This document shows positions 17,883-27,252 of a DNA stretch of 64,000 nucleotides, one piece after another (position 1 is the stretch's first letter; each line of letters starts with the position of its first letter). Source of the stretch: Ameyamaea chiangmaiensis. Lineage in GTDB: Bacteria > Pseudomonadota > Alphaproteobacteria > Acetobacterales > Acetobacteraceae. The stretch covers positions 1 to 64,000 of the forward strand of contig NZ_BAPT01000050.1 of assembly GCF_025995235.1 (NCBI RefSeq). Direction: 5' to 3'. The notes beneath the pieces were generated by a model. It worked only from the letters and a program-made list of their open reading frames with translations. It did no database searches and was not told where the DNA came from. The position numbers and the translations under genes are program-made.

Positions 17883-18722
17883 TCAGCCCGTCCACCGGAC
17901 GAGGGACGCTCGGCTGTCCCGGAGCCCTTGGGCAAAGCCCGGGCTGAGCAGCGCGGCCAGTTCCGCCTCCGGTTCATAATCCGGCATCAGGGCACGCAGA
18001 TACGGCGTGTGCCGCGTGGCGGGATGGAAATAGATTTCCGACAGACCCTCGGGCAGATGCGCCGCCAGTGCGGCGACACGCTCGGTCGTCATGTGGCCGC
18101 TCCACGCAATGCCGAAGCAGGCATCGTTGGTCAGCATGCCGGCCCGGTGCGCCTGATGGCGCAGCACCGCCGTCCACCGCCGAAGCGCATCGTCGCCCAG
18201 CGTGTCCGTAAACGTGCCGGCGGATTGCAGTGGGCCGGGTGGCTCCAGCGGCACGCGCACCGCCCGCAGGCCATATGTCCGGCCGATCCGGATCATCAGG
18301 CGCCCGACCGTCGGATGCAGATGCATGTGCTTGTGCGCATTGGCATGGTCGAGCTTCAGGCCTGTGCGGGCAAAGGCCTCGAACTGCGCCCCGATCTCCG
18401 CTGCCAGCTGACGCCGGACCGACGGGCGGAAGAAGTAATTGACCCCTAGACCGAGCTGGTCGGAGGGAAAGCGCCCATCGGGGCCGACGAGATCGGGGAT
18501 CTGCTCCGGCGGCAGCACCGCCGGGCCCTCGATCACCACCAGATGCAGTCCGACGCGCAGGTTCGGCAGGCGCCGTGCACGCGCGACGGCGTCCTCGACG
18601 GCGTCGCCGGCGACCATCAGGCTCGCCGTCGAGAGAAGTCCGTCCCGATGGGCGATCTCGATCGCCTCGTTCACTTCGGGGCACATGCCGAAATCGTCGG
18701 CGGAGACGATGACCTGTTTCAT
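17883..18722 (-). CDS. hpnK: Hopanoid biosynthesis deacetylase HpnK
   Basis: A 279-residue YdjC-type carbohydrate deacetylase. In hopanoid producers HpnK removes the N-acetyl group from the N-acetylglucosaminyl-bacteriohopanetetrol made by HpnI, giving the glucosaminyl form used by HpnJ. Visible: VIVSADDFGMC at the N-terminus (metal-binding DD at 9-10), VGLHL (His60) and HANAHKHMHLHP (about 127-137), the metal site of the family. I chose ATG 18722 because family members begin directly with this beta strand; an in-frame ATG at 18758 would add 12 residues. It is the last gene of the dxs-hpnM-hpnI-hpnJ-hpnK run. Confidence 0.93.
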   Translation of the reverse strand: MKQVIVSADDFGMCPEVNEAIEIAHRDGLLSTASLMVAGDAVEDAVARARRLPNLRVGLHLVVIEGPAVLPPEQIPDLVGPDGRFPSDQLGLGVNYFFRPSVRRQLAAEIGAQFEAFARTGLKLDHANAHKHMHLHPTVGRLMIRIGRTYGLRAVRVPLEPPGPLQSAGTFTDTLGDDALRRWTAVLRHQAHRAGMLTNDACFGIAWSGHMTTERVAALAAHLPEGLSEIYFHPATRHTPYLRALMPDYEPEAELAALLSPGFAQGLRDSRASLVRWTG

Positions 18723-18780
18723 GTGATGTCGTTGCGCATCGGGTCCGGCCAGGATCATGCCCCGGCCGGACGAAGCGTGA

Positions 18781-20205
18781 TCAGGCCACGCGGCGATCGC
18801 GAAGGAACTGGAAGAACTCCACGCCCTCGCGCAGACGGCGCTTCATCATCTGCGGGCTGCGCACCATCTCGTTGACGATCGCGGCGATCTTCGGGGCGCG
18901 GAAGTAGAACTTGCGGTAAAACTCCTCCACGCTCTGGAAGATTTCCGTGTGCGACAGATGCGGGTAGTGCAGCGGCGCGATCTGCACGCCGTTTTCGTCG
19001 ATCAGTTCGGCGTTGCTCTCGTCCAGCCAGCCGTTTTCGGTCGCCTGTTTGTGCAGGAACGTGCCGGGATAGGGTGCCGCGAGCGAGACCTGAAGCGTGT
19101 GCGGATTGATCTCCCGCGCGAAGCGGATCGTCTCCTGGATGGTCTCCTTCGTCTCACCCGGCAGGCCGAGGATGAAGGTGCCGTGGATCTTGATCCCGAG
19201 CTCGTGGCAGTTCTTCGTGAACTCGCGGGCCGTCTCGACGCGCATGCCCTTCTTGATGTTGTGCAGGATCTGCTGGTTGCCGCTTTCGTAGCCCACCAGC
19301 AGCAGGCGCAGGCCGTTGGCCTTGAGCACCTCGAGCGTCTTGCGGGGCACATTCGCCTTCGCATTACACGACCACGTCACGCCCAGCTTGCCCAGCTCCT
19401 TCGCGATGGCCTCAGCGCGCGGCAGGTCGTCGGTGAAGGTGTCGTCGTCGAAGAAGAACTCCTTCACCTGCGGGAAATACTGCTTCGCCAGCTTGATTTC
19501 CGCCGCCACATGCTCGGGGCTGCGCGTGCGGTAGTGATGGCCGCCCACCGTCTGCGGCCACAGGCAGAAGGTGCACCGCGATTTGCATCCGCGACCCGTG
19601 TAGATCGAGATGTAGGGGTGCATCAGATAGCCGATGAAATAGTCCTCGATCCTGAGGTCGCGCTTGTAGACCTCGGTCACGAAGGGCAGGCTGTCCATGT
19701 TTTCGATCATCGCGCGATCGCGGTTATGGACGATTTCGCCGGCTTCGGTGCGGTAGCTGATGCCGTCAACCTCTGACCAAGGGCGGCCCTCGGCGATCTC
19801 CTTGATCGTAAAGTCGAACTCGTTACGGGCGACGAAATCGATCGGCGCACCCTTGAGCAGGCTCTCCTCGGGCTGCACGGCGACCTTGGCGCCCACCATG
19901 CCGATCTTGATCGCCGGATTGGCGTCCTTGAGCATCTGCGCGACCTTCACGTCCGAACCGAAGGACGGGGTCGAGGTGTGCATGATGACCAGGTCGCGGT
20001 TCTTCACGTCCTCCAGGATCGGCTCCATGCCCATGCGGGCGGGCGGCGCGTCGATCAGGCGCGAGCCGGGGACGAGGGCCGCGGGCTGCGCCAGCCAGGT
20101 CGGATACCAGAACGACTTGATCTCGCGCTTCGCCTGATAGCGTGAACCAGCGCCGCCGTCGAAGCCATCGAAGGAAGGGGGCTGGAGGAAGAGGGTTCTC
20201 ATCAT
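18781..20205 (-). CDS. hpnJ: Hopanoid biosynthesis radical SAM protein HpnJ
   Basis: A 474-residue B12-binding-domain radical SAM enzyme. HpnJ is known to convert glucosaminyl bacteriohopanetetrol into the cyclitol ether by ring contraction of the sugar. An N-terminal cobalamin-binding-like region (about 60-150) precedes the [4Fe-4S] motif GRGCKSRCTFCLW (Cys207, Cys211, Cys214), then FFFDDDTF and ILGLPGET of the radical SAM barrel. The start can be either of two adjacent ATGs (20205 or 20202), with AAGGATCG upstream. It lies 99 bp after hpnI and is followed closely by hpnK. Cobalamin use is inferred from the domain; the same cell also needs B12 for EutB. Confidence 0.95.
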   Translation of the reverse strand: MMRTLFLQPPSFDGFDGGAGSRYQAKREIKSFWYPTWLAQPAALVPGSRLIDAPPARMGMEPILEDVKNRDLVIMHTSTPSFGSDVKVAQMLKDANPAIKIGMVGAKVAVQPEESLLKGAPIDFVARNEFDFTIKEIAEGRPWSEVDGISYRTEAGEIVHNRDRAMIENMDSLPFVTEVYKRDLRIEDYFIGYLMHPYISIYTGRGCKSRCTFCLWPQTVGGHHYRTRSPEHVAAEIKLAKQYFPQVKEFFFDDDTFTDDLPRAEAIAKELGKLGVTWSCNAKANVPRKTLEVLKANGLRLLLVGYESGNQQILHNIKKGMRVETAREFTKNCHELGIKIHGTFILGLPGETKETIQETIRFAREINPHTLQVSLAAPYPGTFLHKQATENGWLDESNAELIDENGVQIAPLHYPHLSHTEIFQSVEEFYRKFYFRAPKIAAIVNEMVRSPQMMKRRLREGVEFFQFLRDRRVA

Positions 20206-20304
20206 CTCGGGATCGATCCTTGCGACTCAATGGGCACAGCCATGGACCGCATATGGGTAAGTCTTGAACAAAGGCAATCGGCGACGGGGTTCCAGGCGCG
20301 GGGG

Positions 20305-21483
20305 TCAGTCCCCCGGCACGATGGAATGTCCGCGCGCGCCGACGGCGGTATGGGGCGCAAGATGCATCGTTCGTCCGCGCCATGCAACGCGCGTTCCGCT
20401 GGCGCTGCCCACCATGATCGCGGCAGACAGCCAGTCGCGAAGCGGCAGAAGCAGAAGGGGATAAAGCTGGCGCTGGCCCAGGAGACGGTCGCTGGCGAAG
20501 GCGCAGGCGGCGCGTACCAGCCAGATCGCGGCAAAAAACCACACGCTCCAGGGCGCGTGGGGCGCGCAGGCCAGCGTTACACCCGCCCAGAAGAGCGGCA
20601 ACTGGATGGACGAGGACGCATAGCCCAGCGGCTCCAGCGTCTTGACCGTCCGGCCCCAGCGCAACTCATGCGCCAGCAGGGCGCCAAGGTCGGGCTCGCC
20701 GATCGTGGTCCAGGTCATGCAGGGCGCAATGGCGATCGACAGGCCCAGCGCACGGACCAGACGGCCCAGCATCGCATCATCGGCGATGTGCGGCACGAGC
20801 GCGCGCAGACCTCCCACGCGCTCCAGCACATCGCGGCGGAGGGCCATGGTCGCCCCGAGACAGTCCTGCCGTCCCAGATAGCGCGACAGCATCACCCCGG
20901 GGAGGAAATTGTGGTTGATCTGGCACGCGGACAGCTCCCGCACCAGGCTGGGGCTGGCGGGCAGCCCGGCATAAAGCGTTGTGACAAGCCCGACGCCGGG
21001 TTGCTCCAGCGCATGGAGGACGTGGTCGAGGTAGGTCGGCGTGACGTGGATGTCGGAGTCGGAGATGACCAGCGTGTCGTGGCGTGCGACGCGCATCATA
21101 TTCATCAGGTTGCCGATCTTGCGGTTCGTCCCGTGCTCGGTCGGGTCGATGACCAGATCGAGGGCCCGCGTGGGGTGGCGCCCCTGCAGGCGGCGGATCA
21201 CCGCGATCGCGGGGTCGGACGCGCTCTGCACACCGAATACCACCTGATAGTCCGGGTAATCGAGGGTGCAGAAGCTCTCGAGCGCCTGTTCCAGCAGGGG
21301 TTCGTCGCCATGCAACGGCTTGAGGATCGTCACCGGGGTTGGCTGGTGGACGGGGACCACACGGGCGCTTCGCCGCATGAACCGCGCCAGCAGCGTCGAT
21401 CCCAGAACCGTCTGTACGCACCCGGCCGCCGCGATGACGGCGGTCAGGTCACTCAGCGCGGCAAGGGAGAAAAACGACGACAT
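20305..21483 (-). CDS. hpnI: Hopanoid biosynthesis glycosyltransferase HpnI
   Basis: A 392-residue membrane-associated GT-A enzyme of the ceramide-glucosyltransferase-like group (GT21). HpnI adds N-acetylglucosamine to bacteriohopanetetrol, the first step towards the cyclitol ether. Motifs: VTILKPLHGDEP (about 51-62), FGVQSASDPA, the metal-binding VISDSDIHV (DSD at about 142-144), HIADDAMLGRLVRALG and the ELRWGRT acceptor motif. There is one N-terminal membrane segment and several C-terminal ones. ATG 21483 has AGGA a few nt upstream. It follows hpnM by 52 bp and precedes hpnJ by 99 bp. Confidence 0.94.
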   Translation of the reverse strand: MSSFFSLAALSDLTAVIAAAGCVQTVLGSTLLARFMRRSARVVPVHQPTPVTILKPLHGDEPLLEQALESFCTLDYPDYQVVFGVQSASDPAIAVIRRLQGRHPTRALDLVIDPTEHGTNRKIGNLMNMMRVARHDTLVISDSDIHVTPTYLDHVLHALEQPGVGLVTTLYAGLPASPSLVRELSACQINHNFLPGVMLSRYLGRQDCLGATMALRRDVLERVGGLRALVPHIADDAMLGRLVRALGLSIAIAPCMTWTTIGEPDLGALLAHELRWGRTVKTLEPLGYASSSIQLPLFWAGVTLACAPHAPWSVWFFAAIWLVRAACAFASDRLLGQRQLYPLLLLPLRDWLSAAIMVGSASGTRVAWRGRTMHLAPHTAVGARGHSIVPGD

Positions 21484-21535
21484 GATCCTGCTCAGGACAA
21501 CCCTGTGATGGCGGTAGCGGCTTTTAGCGTAAAAA

Positions 21536-22180
21536 TCACTCGCCCAAGAATTTTTTTGCCTTTGCCTGCAGCGCCGCGGTCAAGCCTTCCACGCCACCGG
21601 CGCTCAGCGACGAACGGAACTCGGCCCGCTGGGCGGCGGCCTGGCTGATGTGGCCCTGCAGCAGGACGTCGGTCACGCGCCAGCCGCCGGAGGCCTGCTC
21701 CATTGGATAGTCGATTTCGGTCCCGGTGGGGTTGTCCGTGCCGCCGATATGCGTCGTGACCAGTTGCCCGGTGCCGCCGGGGGCGGCGCGAACGGCCGGA
21801 TCGACGGCGAACTGCACGTTGGCGCCCGGCTTGAAGCTGTCGACGTAGGCTGCGATCGTATAGTTGCGGAAGGCCGCGAGCAGCGCCTGCTTCTGCTCGG
21901 TGGTGAAGCCGTCATACTTCAGGCCGACGACCTTGTGCAGGATCGCTTCGAGATCGAACACCTTGTCGATCGTGGGGGCGAGCGCGCTGGCGCGGCTCTC
22001 GGCCGACCCTCCGCCCGGCGCCTGGATCGTCTTCAGCGCCGCATAGAGATCGCCGATCGGCGCGGCCGGACCGCTGGCGGCGGCGGCCGACTGGGCATGG
22101 GCCGGAGGAATCGCCGTCAGGGCGAGCGGCACACCAAGCATCAGGGGGGCACAGACTGTCAGCAGAGCGGATTTCATCAT
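21536..22180 (-). CDS. hpnM: Hopanoid-associated MlaC/Ttg2-type periplasmic protein HpnM
   Basis: A 214-residue periplasmic protein of the toluene-tolerance Ttg2D/MlaC family, which carries lipids across the periplasm. In hopanoid clusters this member is called HpnM. The signal peptide is about residues 1-29 (ending PAHAQ). The body shows KVFDLEAILHKVVG, FRNYTIAAYVDSFKP and GGWRVTDVLLQGHISQ, all typical of the fold. Two adjacent ATGs (22180, 22177) are possible starts. It sits between dxs and hpnI in one run, so a role in moving finished hopanoids towards the outer membrane is likely by context. The usual partner hpnN is not in the window. Confidence 0.88.
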   Translation of the reverse strand: MMKSALLTVCAPLMLGVPLALTAIPPAHAQSAAAASGPAAPIGDLYAALKTIQAPGGGSAESRASALAPTIDKVFDLEAILHKVVGLKYDGFTTEQKQALLAAFRNYTIAAYVDSFKPGANVQFAVDPAVRAAPGGTGQLVTTHIGGTDNPTGTEIDYPMEQASGGWRVTDVLLQGHISQAAAQRAEFRSSLSAGGVEGLTAALQAKAKKFLGE

Positions 22181-22222
22181 CAGGCTTTCTTCTGTTCAGC
22201 GTCCATCACGACCCGGCGGAGT

Positions 22223-24244
22223 TCAGGCTTGCGCCAATCCGTTCAGCGTTGAAACCCCGAGGGCCTGCATAGCAGTTGCGACGATATGGGCGGCATTGAG
22301 GCCGGCTTGGTTGTATTGTTCGTCGGGCGTGTTGTGGTCGATGAAGGTGTCTGGGAGTGTCATGGGTCGGAAGCGGACGCGGTCGAGCAGTCCGGTGCGG
22401 GCGAGGTGGTGCATGACGTAGGCGCCGAAACCGCCCTCGGCGCCTTCCTCGAGGGTGATCAGCACGGCGTGGTTGCGGGCGAGCTGGTCGATCAGGGCGG
22501 TGTCGAGCGGCTTGGCGAAGCGGGCGTCGACGACGGTGGGCGCCAGGCCGCGCGCGGCGAGCTGGTCGGCGGCCTTGAGCGCCTCGCCCAGACGGGTGCC
22601 CAGGCTCAGGATCGCGATCCCGCCCTGTTCGGCGCCGGACTGGCGCCCCATCTCGCGCACGATGCGGCCCCGGCCGATCGGCAGGATCTCACCCGCCACC
22701 GGCAGGTCGAGCCCCAGGCCCGAGCCGCGCGGATAGCGCAGGGCGATCGCGCCCGCGTCATACGCGCAGGCGGTGGCGGTCATGTGCAGCAGCTCCAGCT
22801 CGTCGCTGGGGGCCATGATCGTCATGTTCGGCAGGCAGCCGAGATAGTTGATGTCGAACGCGCCCGCGTGCGTCGCGCCGTCGGCGCCCACCAGCCCGGC
22901 CCGGTCGATGGCAAAGCGCACCGGCAGGTTCTGCAGCACCACGTCGTGGACGACCTGATCGTAGGCGCGCTGCAGGAAGGTGGAATAGATGGCGCAGAAC
23001 GGCCGCATGCCCTCGGTCGCCATGCCGGCGGCGAACGTCACGGCGTGCTGCTCGGCGATGCCGACGTCGAAGAAGCGGTTGGGATGGGCGCGGGCGAACG
23101 CGTCCAGCCCGGTGCCCGACGGCATGGCGGCGGTGATGGCGACCAGCCGGTCGTCGGTGGCAGCACGTCGGGCCAGTTCGCGCCCGAAGACGGAGGTGTA
23201 GGTCGGCGGCCCGGGGGGCGCCTTTTTCTGCTCGCCGGTGACGACGTTGAACTTGGCCACGGCGTGATACTTGTCGCCCGCCGCCTCGGCCGGGGTATAG
23301 CCGCGGCCCTTCTCGGTGATGACGTGCAGCAGGATCGGGCCCTTGTCCTCCGCATCGCGCAGGTTGCGCAGGATGGGGACCAGCTGGCTGAGGTCGTGGC
23401 CGTCGACGGGGCCGACGTAATAGAAGCCCAGCTCCTCGAACAGGGTGCCGCCGGTGATCATGCCGCGGGCATATTCCTCGGCGCGCTTGGCGGTGCGCTC
23501 CAGCCGGTCGGGCAGCTTCTTGACGACCTTGCCGGCGAGGTCGCGCAGGCCGAGGAACTGGCGCGACGACATCAGGCGGGTGAGGTAGTTCGACATGGCG
23601 CCGACCGGCGGGGCGATCGACATCTCGTTGTCGTTGAGCACCACGATCAGGCGGTCCGCGCCCTCGACCGCGCCGGCGTTGTTCATCGCCTCATAGGCCA
23701 TGCCGGCGGAGATGGAGCCGTCGCCGATGACGGCGATCACGTTGCGCTCGCGGTAGCTCGGCTCGCGCTCGGCGCGCAGATGGTGGGCGACGGCCATGCC
23801 CAGGCCGGCGGAGATCGAGGTGGAGGAATGGGCCGCGCCGAACGGATCGTAGTCGCTCTCGGACCGGCGGGTGAAGCCCGACAGGCCGCCAGGCTGGCGC
23901 AGGGTGCGGATACGCTCGCGCCGGCCGGTCAGGATCTTGTGGGGATAGGCCTGATGGCCCACGTCCCAGATCACCCGGTCGTCGGGGGTGTCGAATACGG
24001 CGTGCAGGGCCACCGTCAGCTCGACCACGCCCAGGCTCGCCCCCAGATGCCCGCCCGTCGTCGAGACCGCGTCCACCGTCTCCGCCCGCAGTTCCTCGGC
24101 CAGCTGCCGCAGCTGGTCCACCGACAGGTTGCGCAGGTCCGCAGGACCGCGAACACGGTCCAGAACCGGAAAACGGCCCAGTGTCGGTATCGGGGTGGAA
24201 TCAGGCGACGACGCGACGGTGTCGGCCGGGGGAAGGGTGGTCAT
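22223..24244 (-). CDS. dxs: 1-deoxy-D-xylulose-5-phosphate synthase
   Basis: A 673-residue thiamine-diphosphate enzyme that condenses pyruvate and glyceraldehyde 3-phosphate, the entry step of the MEP isoprenoid pathway. Motifs: [17 protein letters not shown] and [11 protein letters not shown] near the N-terminus, the ThDP/Mg site [13 protein letters not shown]...[25 protein letters not shown] in the pyrimidine domain and a C-terminal transketolase domain. It carries about 30 extra unconserved N-terminal residues. It heads the minus-strand hopanoid run, 42 bp before hpnM, so it may be a hopanoid-dedicated or the only copy. Promoter elements must lie in the 401-bp divergent region shared with hpnH. 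Confidence 0.95.
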   Translation of the reverse strand: MTTLPPADTVASSPDSTPIPTLGRFPVLDRVRGPADLRNLSVDQLRQLAEELRAETVDAVSTTGGHLGASLGVVELTVALHAVFDTPDDRVIWDVGHQAYPHKILTGRRERIRTLRQPGGLSGFTRRSESDYDPFGAAHSSTSISAGLGMAVAHHLRAEREPSYRERNVIAVIGDGSISAGMAYEAMNNAGAVEGADRLIVVLNDNEMSIAPPVGAMSNYLTRLMSSRQFLGLRDLAGKVVKKLPDRLERTAKRAEEYARGMITGGTLFEELGFYYVGPVDGHDLSQLVPILRNLRDAEDKGPILLHVITEKGRGYTPAEAAGDKYHAVAKFNVVTGEQKKAPPGPPTYTSVFGRELARRAATDDRLVAITAAMPSGTGLDAFARAHPNRFFDVGIAEQHAVTFAAGMATEGMRPFCAIYSTFLQRAYDQVVHDVVLQNLPVRFAIDRAGLVGADGATHAGAFDINYLGCLPNMTIMAPSDELELLHMTATACAYDAGAIALRYPRGSGLGLDLPVAGEILPIGRGRIVREMGRQSGAEQGGIAILSLGTRLGEALKAADQLAARGLAPTVVDARFAKPLDTALIDQLARNHAVLITLEEGAEGGFGAYVMHHLARTGLLDRVRFRPMTLPDTFIDHNTPDEQYNQAGLNAAHIVATAMQALGVSTLNGLAQA

Positions 24245-24362
24245 GCTCTGTGACGGTCCATCTTGTTCTTGGCGGCGCACGGCCGGCCCGGCGAGGTTAC
24301 GGGCAGTGTCCAGCGTGAAAACAGTGTGCGGAGTCCTGTACCAACGAAATCCGGCCTCCTCG

Positions 24363-24397
24363 TTTTAACCATATGGGCACGAAATCAAGGGTTAAAA
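24363..24397. repeat. Perfect inverted repeat TTTTAACC-N19-GGTTAAAA
   Basis: The two 8-bp arms at 24363-24370 and 24390-24397 are exact reverse complements with a 19-bp spacer, so their centres are 27 bp apart. It lies about 120 bp from the dxs start and 250 bp from the hpnH start. It could be a regulator site controlling both divergent units; the protein is unknown. Confidence 0.45.
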
Positions 24398-24448
24398 ACC
24401 ATTCCATTCCCTCACTGTTGCTAATTTGCCACACAGACGACAACCGGA

Positions 24449-24478
24449 TTGAGTATCGGACCGCGTTTGTCCTATAGC
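24449..24478 (+). promoter_or_regulatory. Possible sigma-70-type promoter for hpnH
   Basis: A TTGAGT -35-like hexamer (24449-24454) is followed by CTATAG at 17 bp or TATAGC at 18 bp. If used, transcription would begin near 24485 and leave a leader of about 160 nt before hpnH. The match is fair but not strong, and no experimental support can be read from sequence. Confidence 0.3.
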
Positions 24479-24645
24479 TGTGCGCTTGACAGGCTTCGAC
24501 ACGTTTGGGTCGCAACGGCGCTATGCCGATCCCGCACGGCTCTGGCGGTTAAAGCTTTCTTTCCGCGCCGGGATGCGCATAAGAAATTTCTGACTGAGAC
24601 ACCGAGAACACGACCGGCGCGGGCCGGTCCAGGAGCAGAGGTTAC

Positions 24646-25827
24646 ATGGCCGTTCCGATAATGCAGGCCGTCAGGGTCGGTTCCTATGTCGTCAAGCAGC
24701 ACATCACCGGACGCAAACGTTATCCGCTTGTCATGATGCTCGAGCCACTGTTCCGCTGCAATCTGGCGTGCGCGGGCTGCGGCAAGATCGACTATCCGGC
24801 CCAGATCCTCAATCAGCGCATGTCGGTCCAGGAATGCCTTGATGCCGACACCGAATGCGGCGCGCCGGTCATCGCGATCGCGGGCGGCGAGCCGCTTCTG
24901 CACAAGGAAATGCCGGAGATCGTGCGCGGCCTGATCGCACGCCGGAAATACATCTACCTGTGCACGAACGCCCTGCTGCTCGAAAAGAAACTCGACGATT
25001 ACGAGCCGTCGCCGTTCTTTTCGTGGGACATCCATCTCGACGGTGACAAGGGCATGCACGACGCGTCCGTCTGCCAGGATGGCGTGTTCGAGCGCGCGGT
25101 CGCCGCGATCAAGAAGGTCAAGGAGCGCGGCTTCCGGGTTTCGATCAACTGCACCCTGTTCGACGGCGCGGACCCCAAGCGGATCGCCGCGTTCTTCGAC
25201 GAGGTCATGGCCCTGGGCGTCGACGGCATCATGACCGCGCCCGGCTATGCCTACGAGCGCGCCCCGGATCAGGAGCACTTCCTGAACCGTCAGAAGACCA
25301 AGCAGCTGTTCCGCGACATCTTCCGTCTGGGCAAGGGCAAGAAGTGGCGCTTCACGCAGTCGCCCCTGTTCCTAAACTTCCTGGCCGGCAACGAGACGTA
25401 CCACTGCACGCCGTGGGGCAAGCCCCTGCGCACCGTCTTCGGCTGGCAGCGCCCGTGCTATCTGCTGGGCGAGGGCTACGCCAAGACGTTCCAGGAACTG
25501 ATGGACGACACGCAGTGGGACGATTACGGCACCGGCAACTATGAAAAATGCGCCGACTGCATGGTGCATTCGGGATACGAGTCCACGGCCGTGATGGATG
25601 CGGTGCGTCGTCCGTGGCACATCGCCAAGGTGGCGTTCATGGGCCCGGAGACTGAAAAGCCGATGGCGCCGGAAATCTCCCTCGCCAACCAGCGTCCGGC
25701 GCAATACGTGTTCGCCCAGCACGTCGAGCAGAAGATGGAAGAGCTTTCCGCCGCCAAGAAGCCGGCCCGCGCGCCGCGCGTACGGGTGGTGAAGGCCGAC
25801 TCCGCAATCGAGACCGCGGCCGACTGA
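24646..25827 (+). CDS. hpnH: Adenosyl-hopene synthase HpnH (radical SAM)
   Basis: A 393-residue radical SAM enzyme that joins the 5'-deoxyadenosyl group to diploptene, giving adenosylhopane, the first committed step of extended (C35) hopanoids. The cluster motif is FRCNLACAGC (Cys38, Cys42, Cys45), followed by IAIAGGEPLLH and WDIHLDGDKGMHD; a C-terminal KCADCMVHSG adds conserved cysteines. Length matches the family (about 380). The start is fixed by AGGAGCAGAGG upstream. It is divergent from dxs-hpnM-hpnI-hpnJ-hpnK and ends in a strong terminator, so it is a single-gene unit. shc, hpnG and hpnN are not in the window. Confidence 0.96.
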   Translation: MAVPIMQAVRVGSYVVKQHITGRKRYPLVMMLEPLFRCNLACAGCGKIDYPAQILNQRMSVQECLDADTECGAPVIAIAGGEPLLHKEMPEIVRGLIARRKYIYLCTNALLLEKKLDDYEPSPFFSWDIHLDGDKGMHDASVCQDGVFERAVAAIKKVKERGFRVSINCTLFDGADPKRIAAFFDEVMALGVDGIMTAPGYAYERAPDQEHFLNRQKTKQLFRDIFRLGKGKKWRFTQSPLFLNFLAGNETYHCTPWGKPLRTVFGWQRPCYLLGEGYAKTFQELMDDTQWDDYGTGNYEKCADCMVHSGYESTAVMDAVRRPWHIAKVAFMGPETEKPMAPEISLANQRPAQYVFAQHVEQKMEELSAAKKPARAPRVRVVKADSAIETAAD

Positions 25828-25851
25828 GGTAGGCCAGCATCGGCCTGTCGG

Positions 25852-25880
25852 AAAAGCGGAGCTTCGGCTCCGCTTTTTTT
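25852..25880 (+). terminator. Rho-independent terminator of hpnH
   Basis: Perfect 8-bp stem AGCGGAGC / GCTCCGCT around a stable TTCG tetraloop, followed by seven T residues. It is 25 bp after the hpnH stop. This is the clearest intrinsic terminator in the window. Confidence 0.92.
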
Positions 25881-25959
25881 ATGGCCGTCGAACACGCGTT
25901 CCGGCGTGACGTGCAAGCAGGGTGCGCGAACGGATGATCCCGGTGTAGAGAGGGGAGCC

Positions 25960-27252
25960 ATGATTGCCTCCATTCTGATCATCCTCTGTCTCATCCTGCT
26001 CAACGGTGTGTTCGCCATGGGTGAGCTTGCCCTCATCTCGGCGCGTCGCGCACGACTCGCGATCCTGCACGGACGCGGGGTGAAAGGGGCCGATCGGGCC
26101 TTGAGGCTCAGCGAGGATCCGCAACGCTTTTTGCCGACGGTGCAAGTCGGCATCACGCTCGTCTCGATCCTCGAGGGCACGTTCGGCGGCGTCCAGATCG
26201 AGGCTCATCTGACGCCGATGATCGCGCAGGTGGCGGCGCTCCGTCCCTTCGCGGCCGAGATCTCCATGGTCGTGGTGGTGCTGGCCATCACGTTCACGAT
26301 GCTGGTGCTGGGCGAACTCGTGCCCAAGCAGATCGCCCTGCGCAGTCCCGAAGTGATCGCCAGCAGGCTTGCCCTGCCGTTGGAGGGGCTGGCGATCGTG
26401 ACGCGCCCTGCCGTGTGGGTGCTCAGCCATGCCTCCACGCTGGTGCTGCGTCTGTTCGGGATCGGAGCGGCCAAGCGCCAGTCGGTGACCGAAGAGGAAC
26501 TGAAGGCTCTGATCGCGGAAAGCGCACAGGCCGGTGTGCTGGAGCACGGCGAGCGCGACATGATCGAGCGCCTGCTGCGGCTGGCCGACCAGCCGGTGCG
26601 CGCCATCATGACCCCCCGCAACGAGGCCTACTGGATCGATCGCCATGCGGACTACGAGACACTGGTCCGCAAACTGCGCAGCACGACGTACTCCCGTATC
26701 GTCGTGTGCGATGGAGAGGTGGATAACCCGGTCGGCGTACTGATGGCCAAGGACATGCTGGACCGGCTTCTCGAAGGTCTGCCGGTGTCGGTTGCCTCGT
26801 CGATGCGCCGTCCGGTCTCGGTTCCCGACACGATCTCGGCGCTTGAGATGCTGGAGCGGATGCGGACCATTCCGCTGGGGCTCGCTCTCGTGCTGGATGA
26901 ATATGGCTCGTTCGAGGGGATTGTCACCGCGTCCGATCTGTTCGAGGCGATCGTGGGCGAGCACGACGCGTCCGCGGGCTCGCAATCCCAGCGCGAGGCC
27001 GTGCGCGAGGACATGGCGCTGCTGGACGGATCGGGGTCGGCCGAGGCCATGCGCGACCGTCTCGGCCTGCGCGACCTGCCGGCAGCCGGCACGTATCACA
27101 CCGTGGCGGGTCTGATGCTCGCCTTGCTGCGCCGTGTACCGTCCGTCGGCGACAAGGTGGTCTTCGATGGCTGGCTGTTCGAGGTTCTGGATATGGAAAA
27201 CCGGCGTGTCACACGAATCCGCGCCAGCCGTCAGGCGGTTGCCGAGAACTGA
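25960..27252 (+). CDS. CNNM/CorC-type membrane protein with CBS domains
   Basis: A 430-residue protein of the hemolysin-related HlyC/CorC family. Domain order: CNNM (DUF21) membrane domain at about 1-190 with VFAMGELALISARRARL and LGELVPKQIALRSPE, a CBS pair at about 205-325 (ALVLDEYGSFEGIVTASDLFEAIVG) and a C-terminal CorC_HlyC domain at about 340-425. Members handle Mg2+, Co2+ or Na+ fluxes; the ion here is unknown. ATG 25960 has AGAGGGGAG upstream; an earlier in-frame start at 25906 overlaps the hpnH terminator area and is rejected. It has its own transcription unit after the hpnH terminator. Confidence 0.9.
   Translation: MIASILIILCLILLNGVFAMGELALISARRARLAILHGRGVKGADRALRLSEDPQRFLPTVQVGITLVSILEGTFGGVQIEAHLTPMIAQVAALRPFAAEISMVVVVLAITFTMLVLGELVPKQIALRSPEVIASRLALPLEGLAIVTRPAVWVLSHASTLVLRLFGIGAAKRQSVTEEELKALIAESAQAGVLEHGERDMIERLLRLADQPVRAIMTPRNEAYWIDRHADYETLVRKLRSTTYSRIVVCDGEVDNPVGVLMAKDMLDRLLEGLPVSVASSMRRPVSVPDTISALEMLERMRTIPLGLALVLDEYGSFEGIVTASDLFEAIVGEHDASAGSQSQREAVREDMALLDGSGSAEAMRDRLGLRDLPAAGTYHTVAGLMLALLRRVPSVGDKVVFDGWLFEVLDMENRRVTRIRASRQAVAEN

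Larger units (their letters stand above)
24245..24645. promoter_or_regulatory. Divergent dxs-hpnH control region
   Basis: This 401-bp gap between two divergent hopanoid units has no supported gene and is more AT-rich between 24355 and 24480 than the surrounding DNA. It contains the inverted repeat and the promoter-like pair listed separately. Its length is enough for two promoters plus long leaders. Confidence 0.55.

Noticed and set aside
22286..24253. A 655-codon open frame antisense to dxs
   Set aside because: Same cause; Gly/Val/His/Gln-rich with no domain, and fully inside dxs.
24486..24491. Exact TTGACA hexamer before hpnH
   Set aside because: No acceptable -10 element lies 16-18 bp downstream. 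The TTGAGT/CTATAG pair just upstream is better spaced.
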